Origin: Stentor coeruleus
Taxonomy: Eukaryota; Ciliophora; Heterotrichea; Heterotrichida; Stentoridae
Assembly (NCBI GenBank): GCA_001970955.1
Contig: MPUH01000426.1
Location: 1-55,225 of the forward strand
Length of the DNA stretch: 55,225 nucleotides
Direction of reading: 5' to 3'
Positions 1 through 10,369 of the stretch are shown one piece after another. A model generated the notes under the pieces. That model was not told the DNA's origin and searched no databases. It saw only the letters and a list, made by a program, of their open reading frames with translations. How positions within the stretch are numbered: position 1 is the stretch's first letter; each line of letters opens with the position of its first letter. The position numbers were made by a program, and so were the translations under genes.

Positions 1-308
1 TGTCTAATTTTAAACTTATAGTTTTGGCCAAAAATCCTAGTAGGTCATGCTGTGACCCTTAAGTATGCTAAAGTTAATTTAAGCAAGACATGTAATATTT
101 TTCAATATTTATAAGCTTATTATAAAGGTAAAAAACTAGCATATATCTTCTAAGGTACTAAAAGGTATGATATCATAATACATAAAATATTATTTGCATA
201 AAAGACAATTGTCTACCCCTATATATAATAAATTTTAACTCAAGCCAACTTGCTAATAAATAAATAAATAAATGGATAATTAAATCTGAATTAAATTCGA
301 ATAATAAT
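1..308. other. AT-rich leader spacer, no gene seen
   Basis: This stretch precedes the first ABC transporter. It is AT-rich with many stops in all frames, and I see no convincing coding tract, RNA gene or repeat. It probably holds the promoter and the short 5' UTR of the gene at 309, but no promoter element can be named from sequence alone. Confidence 0.5.
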
Positions 309-3300
309 ATGGTAGTCCTGAATATGAATCCTTCATGGATTAATCGTCTATTCTTCATATGGATCTATGATATATCAAAATACTTCATCGAAAACAAATC
401 GACTCCTGAGAATCTAATACCTATCATAGATCAAAAAGAATATGAGAAGTTATTTACTAAATGGGCTATAAATTGGGAAAAGGAACTTAAAAAGCCAGTT
501 CAAAGCTTTTCTAATTCTTTTATCAAAGTATTTATAGGTCCACTTATAAAAAATATTTGCATTATGCTTATTTCCTTTTCAATGATAATTAGTATTAGCT
601 TGCTGGTTTATTTTTTAATAATGTATCTGAATGATGAAAGATTTTCAACAGAAGAAGGTATTGCTTTAGCTGTAGGACTGATTATGACATCTTCGCTAAG
701 CATATTTTTGAATATTCATTCATGCATAGATATTTTGAAAAATTATGCTCTAATGAGAAGGGTTCTTATAAGAATAATTTCTGAAAAAATTCTTCGTACC
801 CACAACTCAGTCCTAGGCGATGGTCAAACAAGAGGAAAATTTTTAAATTCCATAACTTTAGATATGGTTACTTTAGAAGTTATCTATCCATCAATTCTTT
901 TCTTATCAATACCTCCATCCATAATTTTAGCTTTATTTCTAGCTTATTTCTTTTTTGGTATTTCTGGTTGCTTAGGAATATTAGTATCTATTCTTCATAT
1001 GCCTGTAATTATTTTAGCTGGGAAATCAAATTTACCTTTGAAAGGCCATTTAAAAGAGCTAAGCGATCAGAGACTTAGAAAAATTGAGTTAATTATTGAA
1101 TGGATAAAAACTATAAAATTGTACTGTTGGGAAGAATATTTTTTACAAAATATTTATAAAGAAAGAGATGAAGAAATTCAGGGTTATAAAAAGTTATCAA
1201 GAAATGATGGGTTTTTTTTATTGCTGAGCAATGGTGGAATTGGGTTAACTTTGTTTATAGCATTATCCTGCCAAGTAGGAATTGAAGGGGATTTATCAAT
1301 GAGTAATGTTTTATTCCTAATATCGTTATACTTTTTTACCCAGTTTTTCGCTGTTACCGTATCAGTAAAAGGAGTGAGCATCATCATAGCTCTAAGAGCC
1401 GTATTTAAAAGATTTGATGAACTTATGGCATTACAAGAGCGTGAAAATATATTTAGTGAATCAAGTTCAAATGCAAGCATATCATTGATTAATTGCGATA
1501 TTTCATGGAAGAAAATTAAAAATTGCAGTGAAAATGAAGAAAGTTCTTTACTTAAAAAATCAGAAAATTTGTTTATATTAAAAGGAATAAATATTGATAT
1601 TTCTTCATCTCAGCTTGTTATTGTTATTGGACCTCCTGGATCTGGAAAAACAACTTTGATAATGGCTTTACTTCGTGAACTCTATGTTATTGGAGGAGAT
1701 TTACAAGTTAAAGGAAAATGTGCTATGGTAGGAAGAGATCCTTGGATATTAGAAGATACAATCAGGAACAATATTCTTGTAGGAAACAAGTATATTGAAG
1801 AAAGATATAAAAAGGTTCTTGAAAGTTGTGAGCTTGTACAAGATATTGATGTTTTACCTGAAAAAGATATGAGCTTGATAAGTGATCAAAAAGTTAGTGG
1901 AGGACAAAGAAGTCGTATTGCTTTAGCTAGGGCTTTATATGCTAAGACTGATATTTTATTATTAGATGACCCTTTAAGTTCAGCCAATCCTGAAGTTCGA
2001 AAAACTTTGTTTAAAGCTATAAAAGATGCTTCTAGTGAGAAAATTATAATCTTAACTACTCACCTTGTTGAGCTTCTTCCTGAAGCTGATAGTGTTATAA
2101 TTCTTGATCAAGGAAATCAATTGTTTTATGGCTCCTCTCATAGTTTGGAGACATCAGAGTTAGATTTAAACTCTTTAAACATTTTAGAAGCGAAAAAAGA
2201 AGGCCTTCTTTCAAAAGATAGTTTTATGGAATATGAAAAAATTAAAGGAGATATCCAAGATAACCTTGAGAAGCAAACTTTAGAAAAAGATATTAGTTTT
2301 AGGACTTATAAAGTTTATACTATGTACGGGATGAGGTCTTATTGGATTTTAGGAATTATCGCAATTTTAATAATCTTTAGTCAAGCTTTGATTATTTTGT
2401 GCAGTTACTGGGGACATATTTGGGCTCAAAGCGACAATGAAACTTCGACATATTACTTTTATATTATGGCTATAATAGTTGTTGTTACTTATATAGGACA
2501 AGCATTAAAAATATTCCCATTAAATGATATAATTATTAGTTCTAACAAAAAATTGCATAACAAAGCTATCAAAAGTTTTTGCAAAACAAATTTTAAAAAT
2601 ATCGATAAAATTAGTTCAGGATCGATTATCCAAAGATTTTCAAAAGATGTTGCAATTGTTGATGAGGTGATATCTAATGCTTATTTTGATGCAACATCAA
2701 TTTTTATAAGTATTATATCTTCCATTACCATCATAATCATCATCCAGCCGATCGTATTTTTTGTCATCCCTATATGGATTCTTCTTTTTTATCTAATTTT
2801 CAAATATCTCATCCCAGTAGTAAATGATCTTAAATCAACTGAGCTCAAGGTTAAAGGCCCATTATTAACAACTTTCTCATCACTCCTCAAAGGCGCATGC
2901 ACTATAAACTCTCTAAATTTACATACTTATATTCAAAATCAAATTGAATCAAAATCAGCTGACTGCTATAAAGCTTATATAACTCTTCAATTTGTCTCTG
3001 TTTTTTATCAATTTCTTTTTGTCACAGTTGTAAATATAATTTATATTACAAATGTTGCAGTGCTTATTGGAGCTAAAGATTTAATAAGTGCTAGTATTGC
3101 AGGATTTAGTTTAGCATTTTCTTCAAATTTACAAAGGTCTGCATTTTCTATGTATAGGGTGTTATCTGAATTTAATTGGCAAATGACTTCTGTGCAGAAA
3201 TTAATAGATTTTGTTGATATGGAACCTGAAGAAAAAGCAAAAAAAAATTTTGAAGAATTTGAAGTGAAAATGGGACAAGTGGTATTTTCATCGCTTAATA

Positions 3301-4001
3301 TGAGATATACAGAAGAGTTACCTTTAGCTTTATGTGGGCTAAGCTTTTCAGTTGATGCAGGAAGTAGAGTTGCTATAATTGGAAGAACAGGAGCTGGAAA
3401 GTCTTCAATTGTTAATGCTTTGTGTAGGCTTGTAAATCCAGAGTCAGGGACTATTTTTATTGATGGGACAAATTATCTTAACATATCAATTAAACAGCTT
3501 AGAAGCCAAATTTCAGTAATACTTCAAAAAAGCTTATTATTTCAACCATCTTTAAGAAATGACATTAACCCACTGCATGCTTATACAGATTCTCAAATCC
3601 AAGAAATTCTTAAAGAGCTATCATTTGGCCTAAATATAGATTCAACTACAAATTTAGAAAATTGCATAATTGATAAAGACTTCTATTTATCTTATGGACA
3701 AAAACAGCTTTTATGTTTAGCTAGAGCAATTTTGAAAAACAATAAAATTGTCGTTATGGACGAAGCTACTTCAGGCATTGACCAAGAAACTGAGATTAAA
3801 TTCCAAAATGTAATAAATGCTAGAATGAAAAATTGTACATTACTTTGTATCACTCATAAGCTTAATACTTTGCAACTTTGTGAAAGAGTTGTAGTATTAG
3901 AAAGAGGAGTAGTTGTTGAATCAGGTAGTACAGATGAATTATTGAAGAATGAAAATTCATTTTGCAGAGAGTTTGTTTTTCATTCGCAAGCAAATTTATA
4001 G
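309..4001 (+). CDS. ABCC-type (MRP-like) full ABC transporter, copy 1
   Basis: A full transporter of 1230 residues arranged TMD1-NBD1-TMD2-NBD2, without the extra N-terminal TMD0 of long MRPs. NBD1 has Walker A GPPGSGKT near residue 441, signature VSGGQ near 529 and Walker B LLLDD near 549. NBD2 has Walker A GRTGAGKSS near 1024, degenerate signature LSYGQ near 1127 and Walker B VVMDE near 1149. The Asp after Walker B in NBD1 against Glu in NBD2 is the usual ABCC asymmetry, in which site 2 does most of the hydrolysis. The NBD1 D-loop reads SSAN rather than SSxD. The family exports organic anions and conjugates across plasma or vacuolar membranes; the substrate here is unknown. The start is supported because the tandem paralogue downstream begins at the same aligned position. 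Stop TAG. Confidence 0.93.
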   Translation: MVVLNMNPSWINRLFFIWIYDISKYFIENKSTPENLIPIIDQKEYEKLFTKWAINWEKELKKPVQSFSNSFIKVFIGPLIKNICIMLISFSMIISISLLVYFLIMYLNDERFSTEEGIALAVGLIMTSSLSIFLNIHSCIDILKNYALMRRVLIRIISEKILRTHNSVLGDGQTRGKFLNSITLDMVTLEVIYPSILFLSIPPSIILALFLAYFFFGISGCLGILVSILHMPVIILAGKSNLPLKGHLKELSDQRLRKIELIIEWIKTIKLYCWEEYFLQNIYKERDEEIQGYKKLSRNDGFFLLLSNGGIGLTLFIALSCQVGIEGDLSMSNVLFLISLYFFTQFFAVTVSVKGVSIIIALRAVFKRFDELMALQERENIFSESSSNASISLINCDISWKKIKNCSENEESSLLKKSENLFILKGINIDISSSQLVIVIGPPGSGKTTLIMALLRELYVIGGDLQVKGKCAMVGRDPWILEDTIRNNILVGNKYIEERYKKVLESCELVQDIDVLPEKDMSLISDQKVSGGQRSRIALARALYAKTDILLLDDPLSSANPEVRKTLFKAIKDASSEKIIILTTHLVELLPEADSVIILDQGNQLFYGSSHSLETSELDLNSLNILEAKKEGLLSKDSFMEYEKIKGDIQDNLEKQTLEKDISFRTYKVYTMYGMRSYWILGIIAILIIFSQALIILCSYWGHIWAQSDNETSTYYFYIMAIIVVVTYIGQALKIFPLNDIIISSNKKLHNKAIKSFCKTNFKNIDKISSGSIIQRFSKDVAIVDEVISNAYFDATSIFISIISSITIIIIIQPIVFFVIPIWILLFYLIFKYLIPVVNDLKSTELKVKGPLLTTFSSLLKGACTINSLNLHTYIQNQIESKSADCYKAYITLQFVSVFYQFLFVTVVNIIYITNVAVLIGAKDLISASIAGFSLAFSSNLQRSAFSMYRVLSEFNWQMTSVQKLIDFVDMEPEEKAKKNFEEFEVKMGQVVFSSLNMRYTEELPLALCGLSFSVDAGSRVAIIGRTGAGKSSIVNALCRLVNPESGTIFIDGTNYLNISIKQLRSQISVILQKSLLFQPSLRNDINPLHAYTDSQIQEILKELSFGLNIDSTTNLENCIIDKDFYLSYGQKQLLCLARAILKNNKIVVMDEATSGIDQETEIKFQNVINARMKNCTLLCITHKLNTLQLCERVVVLERGVVVESGSTDELLKNENSFCREFVFHSQANL

Positions 4002-4757
4002 GATTAGTAATTAGTTAATTAAATATGCAGCGAGAATTCAATATTTTATTTGTAGGTATTAAATACATAATTTTAATTCTTAACGAGCATACGCTCATTT
4101 TAATCATATAAGGGATTTTCTTTACTTAAAATAAATTATCCTGGCCAAAATTAAGATTTATTTAAAAATCCTAGTTCTAACCTGGCTCTTCATCCATAGT
4201 TAGAATTAAAACGTTAAATTTAACTCAGCCCCTAAATAATTCATATTGTTAGTAATGAAAAACTTATATTTAGAGTTAATAAGTGGAATATAAATGATTT
4301 TTTAGTATATTTTCCGTTCATTCCTAAAAGGTTTCTAAGAAATCTTCAGCAAAGCTTAAAGAGTAAAATTTAATTGGTACAGAAATTTTATTCAAAGGAA
4401 AATCAAAAACAATCCAAAAATTCTAATTCTTATTGTAGTTTCAGTTTTATATTATAGTTGAGCTTTATCGATTAAGCAGTATAAACTATTGTAAACCTAA
4501 TAAAGCAACCTTTACTAAACAAAGTAAAATATTTGCACATCAAATTTTAAACCTAAAAAGGGGAAATATTTCCTGAATTTTATTTACCTTCTAAAAAAAC
4601 TTTAATATTTATGTGTTTATATTTAGTTTAAACAACTTAATAAAGTATAATCGTAGAGAGCTTTAGTGCATAATTATATGGCTTAAATAAATTCGAAGCC
4701 GTTTTTCGTAATAACCGATAACTATTAAATCCAACTAAGAAAGAGCTTTATAGTAAT
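4002..4757. other. Spacer between the tandem ABC transporters
   Basis: About 756 bp of AT-rich sequence. I found no long open frame, no recognisable decayed transporter exon and no repeat shared with the spacer upstream of copy 1. Presumably it contains the 3' end of copy 1 and the promoter of copy 2. Confidence 0.5.
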
Positions 4758-7700
4758 ATGGCTAGTATCAATCTTAATCCTTCATGGCTCAATCGTCTGT
4801 TCTTCTTATGGATCTATGACATATCAAAATTTTATATCAAAAATAAATCCACTCCTGAAAACTTGATTCCTATTACTAACCAAGAAGAATATGAGAAGCT
4901 ATATACCCAATGGGCTGAAAATTGGGAAAATGAGCTTAAAAAGCAAGATCCACGCTTTTCTAGATCATTTGTGAGGATTTTTTTAGGACCTTATATTACA
5001 AATATTTTGATTATGCTTACCAGCTACTTGATGATCATAATAATTAGCATGCTTGTTTATTTATTGATATTGTATTTGAATGATAATGATTTTACAACAG
5101 GGGAAGGAATAGTTATGGCAATTGCTTTAATTATTTCCTCGTTGTTTAGCATATTTCTATCTATACACTCATCTGTAAACATGTATAAAATCTATGCATT
5201 AATGAGAAGAATGCTAATTAAAATCATGTCTGAAAAAATTCTCAGGGTCCATAGTTCAGTTCTTTCCGAAGGTAGTACCAAAAGTAAATTCTTAAATTCG
5301 ATCACAATAGATATGGTTATACTAGAAAACATAAACCCTTCAGTTCTCTTCTTGTCAATTCCTCCGGCTTTGATTTTCGCTATAATCCTCACTTATTTTT
5401 TTTTTGGACTTTTTGGCTGTTTAGGAATATTAGTCTCTATACTTCATATACCAATAGCCATCTACATCGGAGATTCCAATTTATCTTCAAGGTCACAATT
5501 AAAAGAACTAAATGATCGGAGAATAAGAAAAACCGAGTTAATTATCGAATGGATTAGATCTATAAAACTATACTGTTGGGAAGACTATTTTTTATTAGAT
5601 GTTTATAAAGAACGTGATCAAGAAATTCAAATACATAAAAAGCTTTCTAGAATTTATGGGTCTTTTTTTATACTAAGCAATGGTGGACTTGGATTAGTTT
5701 TATTTATTGCTCTTGGATCTTATATTGGTGTTAAAGGGAATTTACCATTAAGCAATGTTTTATTTCTTATATCCATATACATTTTTACACAATTATTTGC
5801 CATTAATTTATCGATAAGAGGAATCAAAACTATTACTGCTATAAGATCAGCTTTAAATAGATTTGATGAACTTATGTTGTTACAAGAACGTGATAATTTG
5901 AATTATGAGCCAATCTTAAAAGGTAAAATTTTGATGGAAAATTGTGAAGTTGTATGGAAAAAAAATCAAAATGATGAAGATAGTGAACATGAACCTTTGA
6001 TAAAAACAACAAGGAAGAATTTTTCATTAAAAGGGATTAATTTTGAGATTTCTGAACCTCAACTTGTTATTGTTGTTGGACCTCCTGGATCTGGAAAAAC
6101 AACTTTATTAATGGCATTACTTAATGAATTATATGTTATTGAAGGGAATATGCAAGTTAAAGGAAGATGCGCTTTTGTAGGAAAAGACCCTTGGATAATA
6201 GAAGATACAGTTAGAAATAATATTCTTGTAGGAAGTGATTATAATGAAGATAAATATCAAAAAGTTCTTGAAAGATGTGAACTTGTTAAAGATATTGAAG
6301 GGTTTATTGATAAAGATATGAGCTTGGTTAGTGATCAGAAACTTAGCGGAGGTCAACAAATTCGTATTGCTTTAGCTAGGGCTTTATATGCTGAGACTGA
6401 AATATTGCTTTTAGATAACCCTTTAAGTTCAGTTGATCCTGAGGTACGCAAGATATTACTTAAAACTTTAAAAGATGCTTCTTGTAAAAAAATTGTCATT
6501 TTGACTAGTCATATTATTGAAATTTTACATGAAGCAAACAATATCATAATGCTTGAAAATGGTAATCAATTGTTTTTTGGTCCTTCTCATACATTGAAAA
6601 CTTCTGAATATGCCCAAACACTTTTAAGCAATTTAAGTAAAAAACAAAAACTTTCTGCTAAAACTGAAAAATATATTGAATTAAGTAAAACTAAAAAAGA
6701 TCTCATAATTAATCCTGAAACAAAGGCTTTAGAGGGAAAAATAACTTTTAAAACTTATAAAAATTATACATTATACGGTATGAAATCTTATTGGATTATA
6801 GGACTTATATTATTTCTTATAATTTCTAGCCAAATATTACTTATAGCAACTACTTACTGGCCACTTATTTGGGCTGAAAGTGATAATGAGACATCAGCTT
6901 ATTATTTTTATGGTATGGCTATATTAGTTGTTTCATGTTATTTTGGGCAAGTTTTAAGGGTTATTCCAATTAACGAATTGCTTATAAATTCTAATAAGGT
7001 ATTATATAATAAAGCAATTAGAGGTTTTTGCAATACTAATTTTACTAATATAAACAGTTTCAGCTCAGGGTCTATTATTCAAAGATTTTCAAAAGATGCT
7101 GCTGTTACTGATGAAGTTATTACTAATGCTTATTTTGATGCAGTCTCTCTTAATATAGGAGTTATTGGGTTTATGATAGTTATAATTATTATTCAACCTA
7201 TAGTAGCATTTGTCATACCTATATGGATCCTAATTTTATATTTCATTTTCAAGCATCTCATCCCAGTAGTCAGCGATCTAAAATCAACTGAAGTGATTGT
7301 AAAAAGTCCTTTATTAACTACATTCAACTCTTTACTAAAAGGCTCATACACAATTCGTTCTTTAAATTTACAATTTTACATACTACAACAAATCGAATCT
7401 AAATCTATCAACTGTTATAAAGCATACATAGCCCTTCAAGAAGTTTCATCTTTATTTCAGTTTTTTTTTGTTTTAACAATAAATTTACTTTACATAGCTA
7501 ATGTAGCAGTTCTTATAGGGACTAAAGGTTTAATAAATGCAAATATTGCTGGATTTAGTTTATCTATATCATCAAGTTTACAAAGAGCTACTTATACAAT
7601 ATATAGAATTATGGCTGAATTTAATTGGCAAATGACTTCTGTGCAGAGACTTATAGATTTCGCAGATTTACAAAGTGAGGATTTTAATGATAAAAATGAT

Positions 7701-8459
7701 AGGATTTTCGAAGTTAAAAATGGGCAAGTTGTGTTTTTATCATTAAATATGAGGTATAGGAAAGATTTACCTTTAGCATTATGTAGGATCAATTTGAATG
7801 TTGAAACTGGAAGCAAAATTGCTGTAATTGGGAGAACTGGTGCTGGGAAGAGCTCTTTTGTTAATGTTTTGTGTAGAATTGTTAACCCAGAATCGGGGAC
7901 TATTTTTATTGATGGGACAAATTATTTAGATATTCCAATAAAACAACTTAGAAGCAAAATTTCAGTGATTCCTCAATGTCCATTTGTATTCCAAGCATCC
8001 CTGCGTGATAATATTGACCCACTTCATACATATTCAGACTTTCATATCTTTGAACTACTTCAAGAATTATCTTTTAGTATAGATATAAATTCAATCACAG
8101 ATCTAAACACAAGCATAGTTGATAAAGACTTTTTTTTGTCACATGGACAAAAACAACTTTTATGCTTGGTTAGAGCTGTTTTAAAAAACAATAAAATTGT
8201 GGTTTTGGATGAAGCTACTTCAAGTATTGATCAAGAAACAGAGATTAAATTTCAAAATATTATTGATACTAAAATGAAAGATTGCACGATATTTTGTATA
8301 ACTCATAAACTTAATTCAATGCTTCTTTGTCAAAGAGTCGTTGTGTTTGAAAAAGGAGAAGTTGTAGAAGATGGTAGACCCGAGGAACTGTGGCAAAATG
8401 AAAATTCTTTTTGTAGAAAGTTTGTGTTCAATTCACAATCAAATCAGAGAATTATTTAG
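4758..8459 (+). CDS. ABCC-type full ABC transporter, copy 2 (tandem paralogue)
   Basis: This 1233-residue protein aligns over its whole length with the upstream transporter and has the same TMD1-NBD1-TMD2-NBD2 plan. NBD1: Walker A GPPGSGKT near residue 441, signature LSGGQ near 528, Walker B LLLDN near 549, D-loop SSVD. NBD2: Walker A GRTGAGKSS near 1024, signature LSHGQ near 1127, Walker B VVLDE near 1149, D-loop SSID. The residue after the NBD1 Walker B Asp is Asn, further from a catalytic Glu than the Asp in copy 1, so site 1 may bind but hardly hydrolyse ATP. Same strand as copy 1 and 756 bp from it, so a local duplication. Substrate unknown. Stop TAG. Confidence 0.93.
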   Translation: MASINLNPSWLNRLFFLWIYDISKFYIKNKSTPENLIPITNQEEYEKLYTQWAENWENELKKQDPRFSRSFVRIFLGPYITNILIMLTSYLMIIIISMLVYLLILYLNDNDFTTGEGIVMAIALIISSLFSIFLSIHSSVNMYKIYALMRRMLIKIMSEKILRVHSSVLSEGSTKSKFLNSITIDMVILENINPSVLFLSIPPALIFAIILTYFFFGLFGCLGILVSILHIPIAIYIGDSNLSSRSQLKELNDRRIRKTELIIEWIRSIKLYCWEDYFLLDVYKERDQEIQIHKKLSRIYGSFFILSNGGLGLVLFIALGSYIGVKGNLPLSNVLFLISIYIFTQLFAINLSIRGIKTITAIRSALNRFDELMLLQERDNLNYEPILKGKILMENCEVVWKKNQNDEDSEHEPLIKTTRKNFSLKGINFEISEPQLVIVVGPPGSGKTTLLMALLNELYVIEGNMQVKGRCAFVGKDPWIIEDTVRNNILVGSDYNEDKYQKVLERCELVKDIEGFIDKDMSLVSDQKLSGGQQIRIALARALYAETEILLLDNPLSSVDPEVRKILLKTLKDASCKKIVILTSHIIEILHEANNIIMLENGNQLFFGPSHTLKTSEYAQTLLSNLSKKQKLSAKTEKYIELSKTKKDLIINPETKALEGKITFKTYKNYTLYGMKSYWIIGLILFLIISSQILLIATTYWPLIWAESDNETSAYYFYGMAILVVSCYFGQVLRVIPINELLINSNKVLYNKAIRGFCNTNFTNINSFSSGSIIQRFSKDAAVTDEVITNAYFDAVSLNIGVIGFMIVIIIIQPIVAFVIPIWILILYFIFKHLIPVVSDLKSTEVIVKSPLLTTFNSLLKGSYTIRSLNLQFYILQQIESKSINCYKAYIALQEVSSLFQFFFVLTINLLYIANVAVLIGTKGLINANIAGFSLSISSSLQRATYTIYRIMAEFNWQMTSVQRLIDFADLQSEDFNDKNDRIFEVKNGQVVFLSLNMRYRKDLPLALCRINLNVETGSKIAVIGRTGAGKSSFVNVLCRIVNPESGTIFIDGTNYLDIPIKQLRSKISVIPQCPFVFQASLRDNIDPLHTYSDFHIFELLQELSFSIDINSITDLNTSIVDKDFFLSHGQKQLLCLVRAVLKNNKIVVLDEATSSIDQETEIKFQNIIDTKMKDCTIFCITHKLNSMLLCQRVVVFEKGEVVEDGRPEELWQNENSFCRKFVFNSQSNQRII

Positions 8460-8916
8460 TTATTTAGTTAATTAGGAAATTTATGCAAACAGATAACCTA
8501 CTTTATTTGTTATAAAACTTTGTACTATTTTCCCAGATTGTTAAATATGAACCTTATCCAAACATATAAATTTACTTTATATTCACTGCTAAAATTTTCC
8601 TATTTATACTTATCACAACTAAACTGCATATCATATTCCAATTGTCTTAATTTTTTACCAATAAACTTACAAATCTCTCCTATATAAATCCTACTTACAT
8701 GAAAATTCTTACATTTTTTAATTATATTACTTCTTAAACAAAATCTTATATATTATTAAAATTTAATATATTTCAGAAATAACCTAACTATCCTAATCAT
8801 ATAATAAAAACTTTATAATCTAAATAACAGTCAATACTTTACGCTTAATATTTAATAAAAAAATAACGCTATCGATCTAAGTTAAAAATCTTCATAATAA
8901 TCTCATTATAATCTAA
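8460..8916. other. AT-rich spacer, nothing recognised
   Basis: 457 bp of very AT-rich sequence with short homopolymer runs and no open frame worth calling. It separates the second ABC transporter from the small coiled-coil gene. Confidence 0.5.
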
Positions 8917-9429
8917 ATGGAAGTTCGAAACAAAATCCTAAATATGCCTGTTAATCAAGATACTCACAATATTCCTTATAGTTTTCCTCAGAAACCTTCA
9001 ATAAATACAATTTTATCAACTTTAAAATCCCAAAACCCTAATGAAAAAAGCGTGATTGAAGAAGAAACAACGTATTTTACAAAGAAAATTTTTACAACAA
9101 TTGATAGTGATGCTTCTGAGGATTATAAAAGAAAACTCATATTACAAGATTATTCGCAAGATGCTCTTGGGAGTTTATCTTTAGACTTTGAATATCGTAG
9201 TCAAACTGAAATGTTTGAAGATACAAAAGGAGTTGTTAATACTATGGATAAAATGAAATCACAAATTAGCCTTCTTTCTACAAGATTGATAAAATATAAA
9301 GATGTTATTCGAAGCCTTGATGCTGAAAATAATACACTTCGTCATCGGAAAATAGATTTAAAAGACAAAATTAAGAATAAAGTTGAGATGATGAATCAGA
9401 ATAAATCGTGTTTTAAGTGGTGCATTTAA
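8917..9429 (+). CDS. Small hypothetical protein with C-terminal coiled coil
   Basis: A 170-residue protein I do not recognise. The first 80 residues are polar and probably disordered. Residues about 110-158 form a heptad-like helix containing TMDKMKSQISLL and RSLDAENNTLRHRK, typical of a short coiled coil. It ends in CFKWCI; the two cysteines could be lipidated or bind metal, but this is not a CaaX box because the residue four from the end is lysine. A second Met at residue 10 could also be the start. The stop is TAA. Coding statistics contrast clearly with the flanking spacers, so the gene looks real. Confidence 0.7.
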   Translation: MEVRNKILNMPVNQDTHNIPYSFPQKPSINTILSTLKSQNPNEKSVIEEETTYFTKKIFTTIDSDASEDYKRKLILQDYSQDALGSLSLDFEYRSQTEMFEDTKGVVNTMDKMKSQISLLSTRLIKYKDVIRSLDAENNTLRHRKIDLKDKIKNKVEMMNQNKSCFKWCI

Positions 9430-9568
9430 ATAGTTATAAAGATAGGTAAATAATCGATTGAAGGCTTTGGAAATTTAAATATAATATTGGATGATTTTTT
9501 ATATACAAAAATTACTGGATTTATAAAGTGATGATTAGAGGATGCTTTGTAAATTATTTATTTTTATA

Positions 9569-10122
9569 GCCTTTGGGTTAGTAAAAATTGCTTAAATGCT
9601 AAGCTTTGCTTCATCTTTGATCTTTAAATTTATGTAATTTCTTAGATTTTAAATAAAACAATAAATTATATAGCTTAAACCTTACACCTAGAGATGTTGC
9701 TCGTAGAATTTGATATTTGAGAACTGTAGTTTTATATGTTGAATTCTTTCTAATATTGTAAAGGCTTAATACTAAGATATCAGTATGTGATGCAAATAGT
9801 GATATTTTTATGAATAATTTATTGAAGTTATTTTAAAAAAAAAATACGAATTATGCATTTTCTGGAGGGGGAGAAATCTTAAGGAACATAGGGAAAAGGA
9901 GCGAATTCAGCTGTTGATGTGCTTTTCAGTATTTTAGATTTTATAGAAGATGCTAGGCTGGAGGAAATAAGAGTTAAGTATGGCAATGGGGAAATGCTGA
10001 CAAAAAATATCAAAGCTGATAATATTCGTATTGCCACTGAATTTTTCTTAGAACATCAGCGCAAGAGAAGTCAAGTCACTGATGATATAATAAAAGCTTT
10101 TATAACTCGCATCCTCTATTAG
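9569..10122 (+). pseudogene. Decayed tryptophanyl-tRNA synthetase (C-terminal half)
   Basis: This is a remnant of a eukaryotic-type cytosolic TrpRS. In order: SFASSLIF near 9605; TPRDVARRI*YL at 9684-9722, matching the family's TRDVAPRIGYxKP; TKISVCDANSDIFM at 9765-9806, matching TKMSASDxNSAIFL, where the KMSAS (KMSKS-type) ATP-binding motif has become KISVC; YAFSGG at 9852-9869; GANSAVDV at 9898-9921; LEEIRVKYGNGEML around 9958; and EHQRKRSQVTDDIIKAF near the end. In-frame TGA (9711) and TAA codons and at least two frameshifts between 9865 and 9900 break it. The last open piece, from about 9892, still reads through to a TAG at 10120. A functional copy must exist elsewhere. Alignments are from memory of family motifs. 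Confidence 0.8.
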
Positions 10123-10369
10123 TTAATAACTTTTAGTTTACAGAAAACTCTAGAACATTTAAAAAGATTCCAAAATTTTACTTTCAATATCAAAAAAATA
10201 GCTTCACCATATAAAAACACTAATCATAAACCACAAAAAGTTTTTAAAAACCAAACAACATTTTCTATACAAAATCTAAACATTTAAAATAAAAAAGATA
10301 TTACAATTAATAGTTAACAAATTTTACATAAAAGATATTGTAGGATATGGAAATCAGATATAATAATAA
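10123..10369. other. Spacer upstream of the CDPK gene
   Basis: 247 bp, strongly AT-rich with poly-A tracts and no open frame. Likely promoter and 5' UTR of the kinase gene; no element is named. Confidence 0.4.

Noticed and set aside
8917..9429. CaaX prenylation of the protein ending CFKWCI
   Set aside because: The fourth residue from the end is Lys, not Cys, so it does not fit a CaaX or CC/CxC prenylation signal.
9919..10122. 67-codon open frame as an independent small gene
   Set aside because: It starts with GTG and its whole length aligns with the TrpRS C-terminus, with more TrpRS blocks upstream in other frames. It is the tail of a pseudogene.
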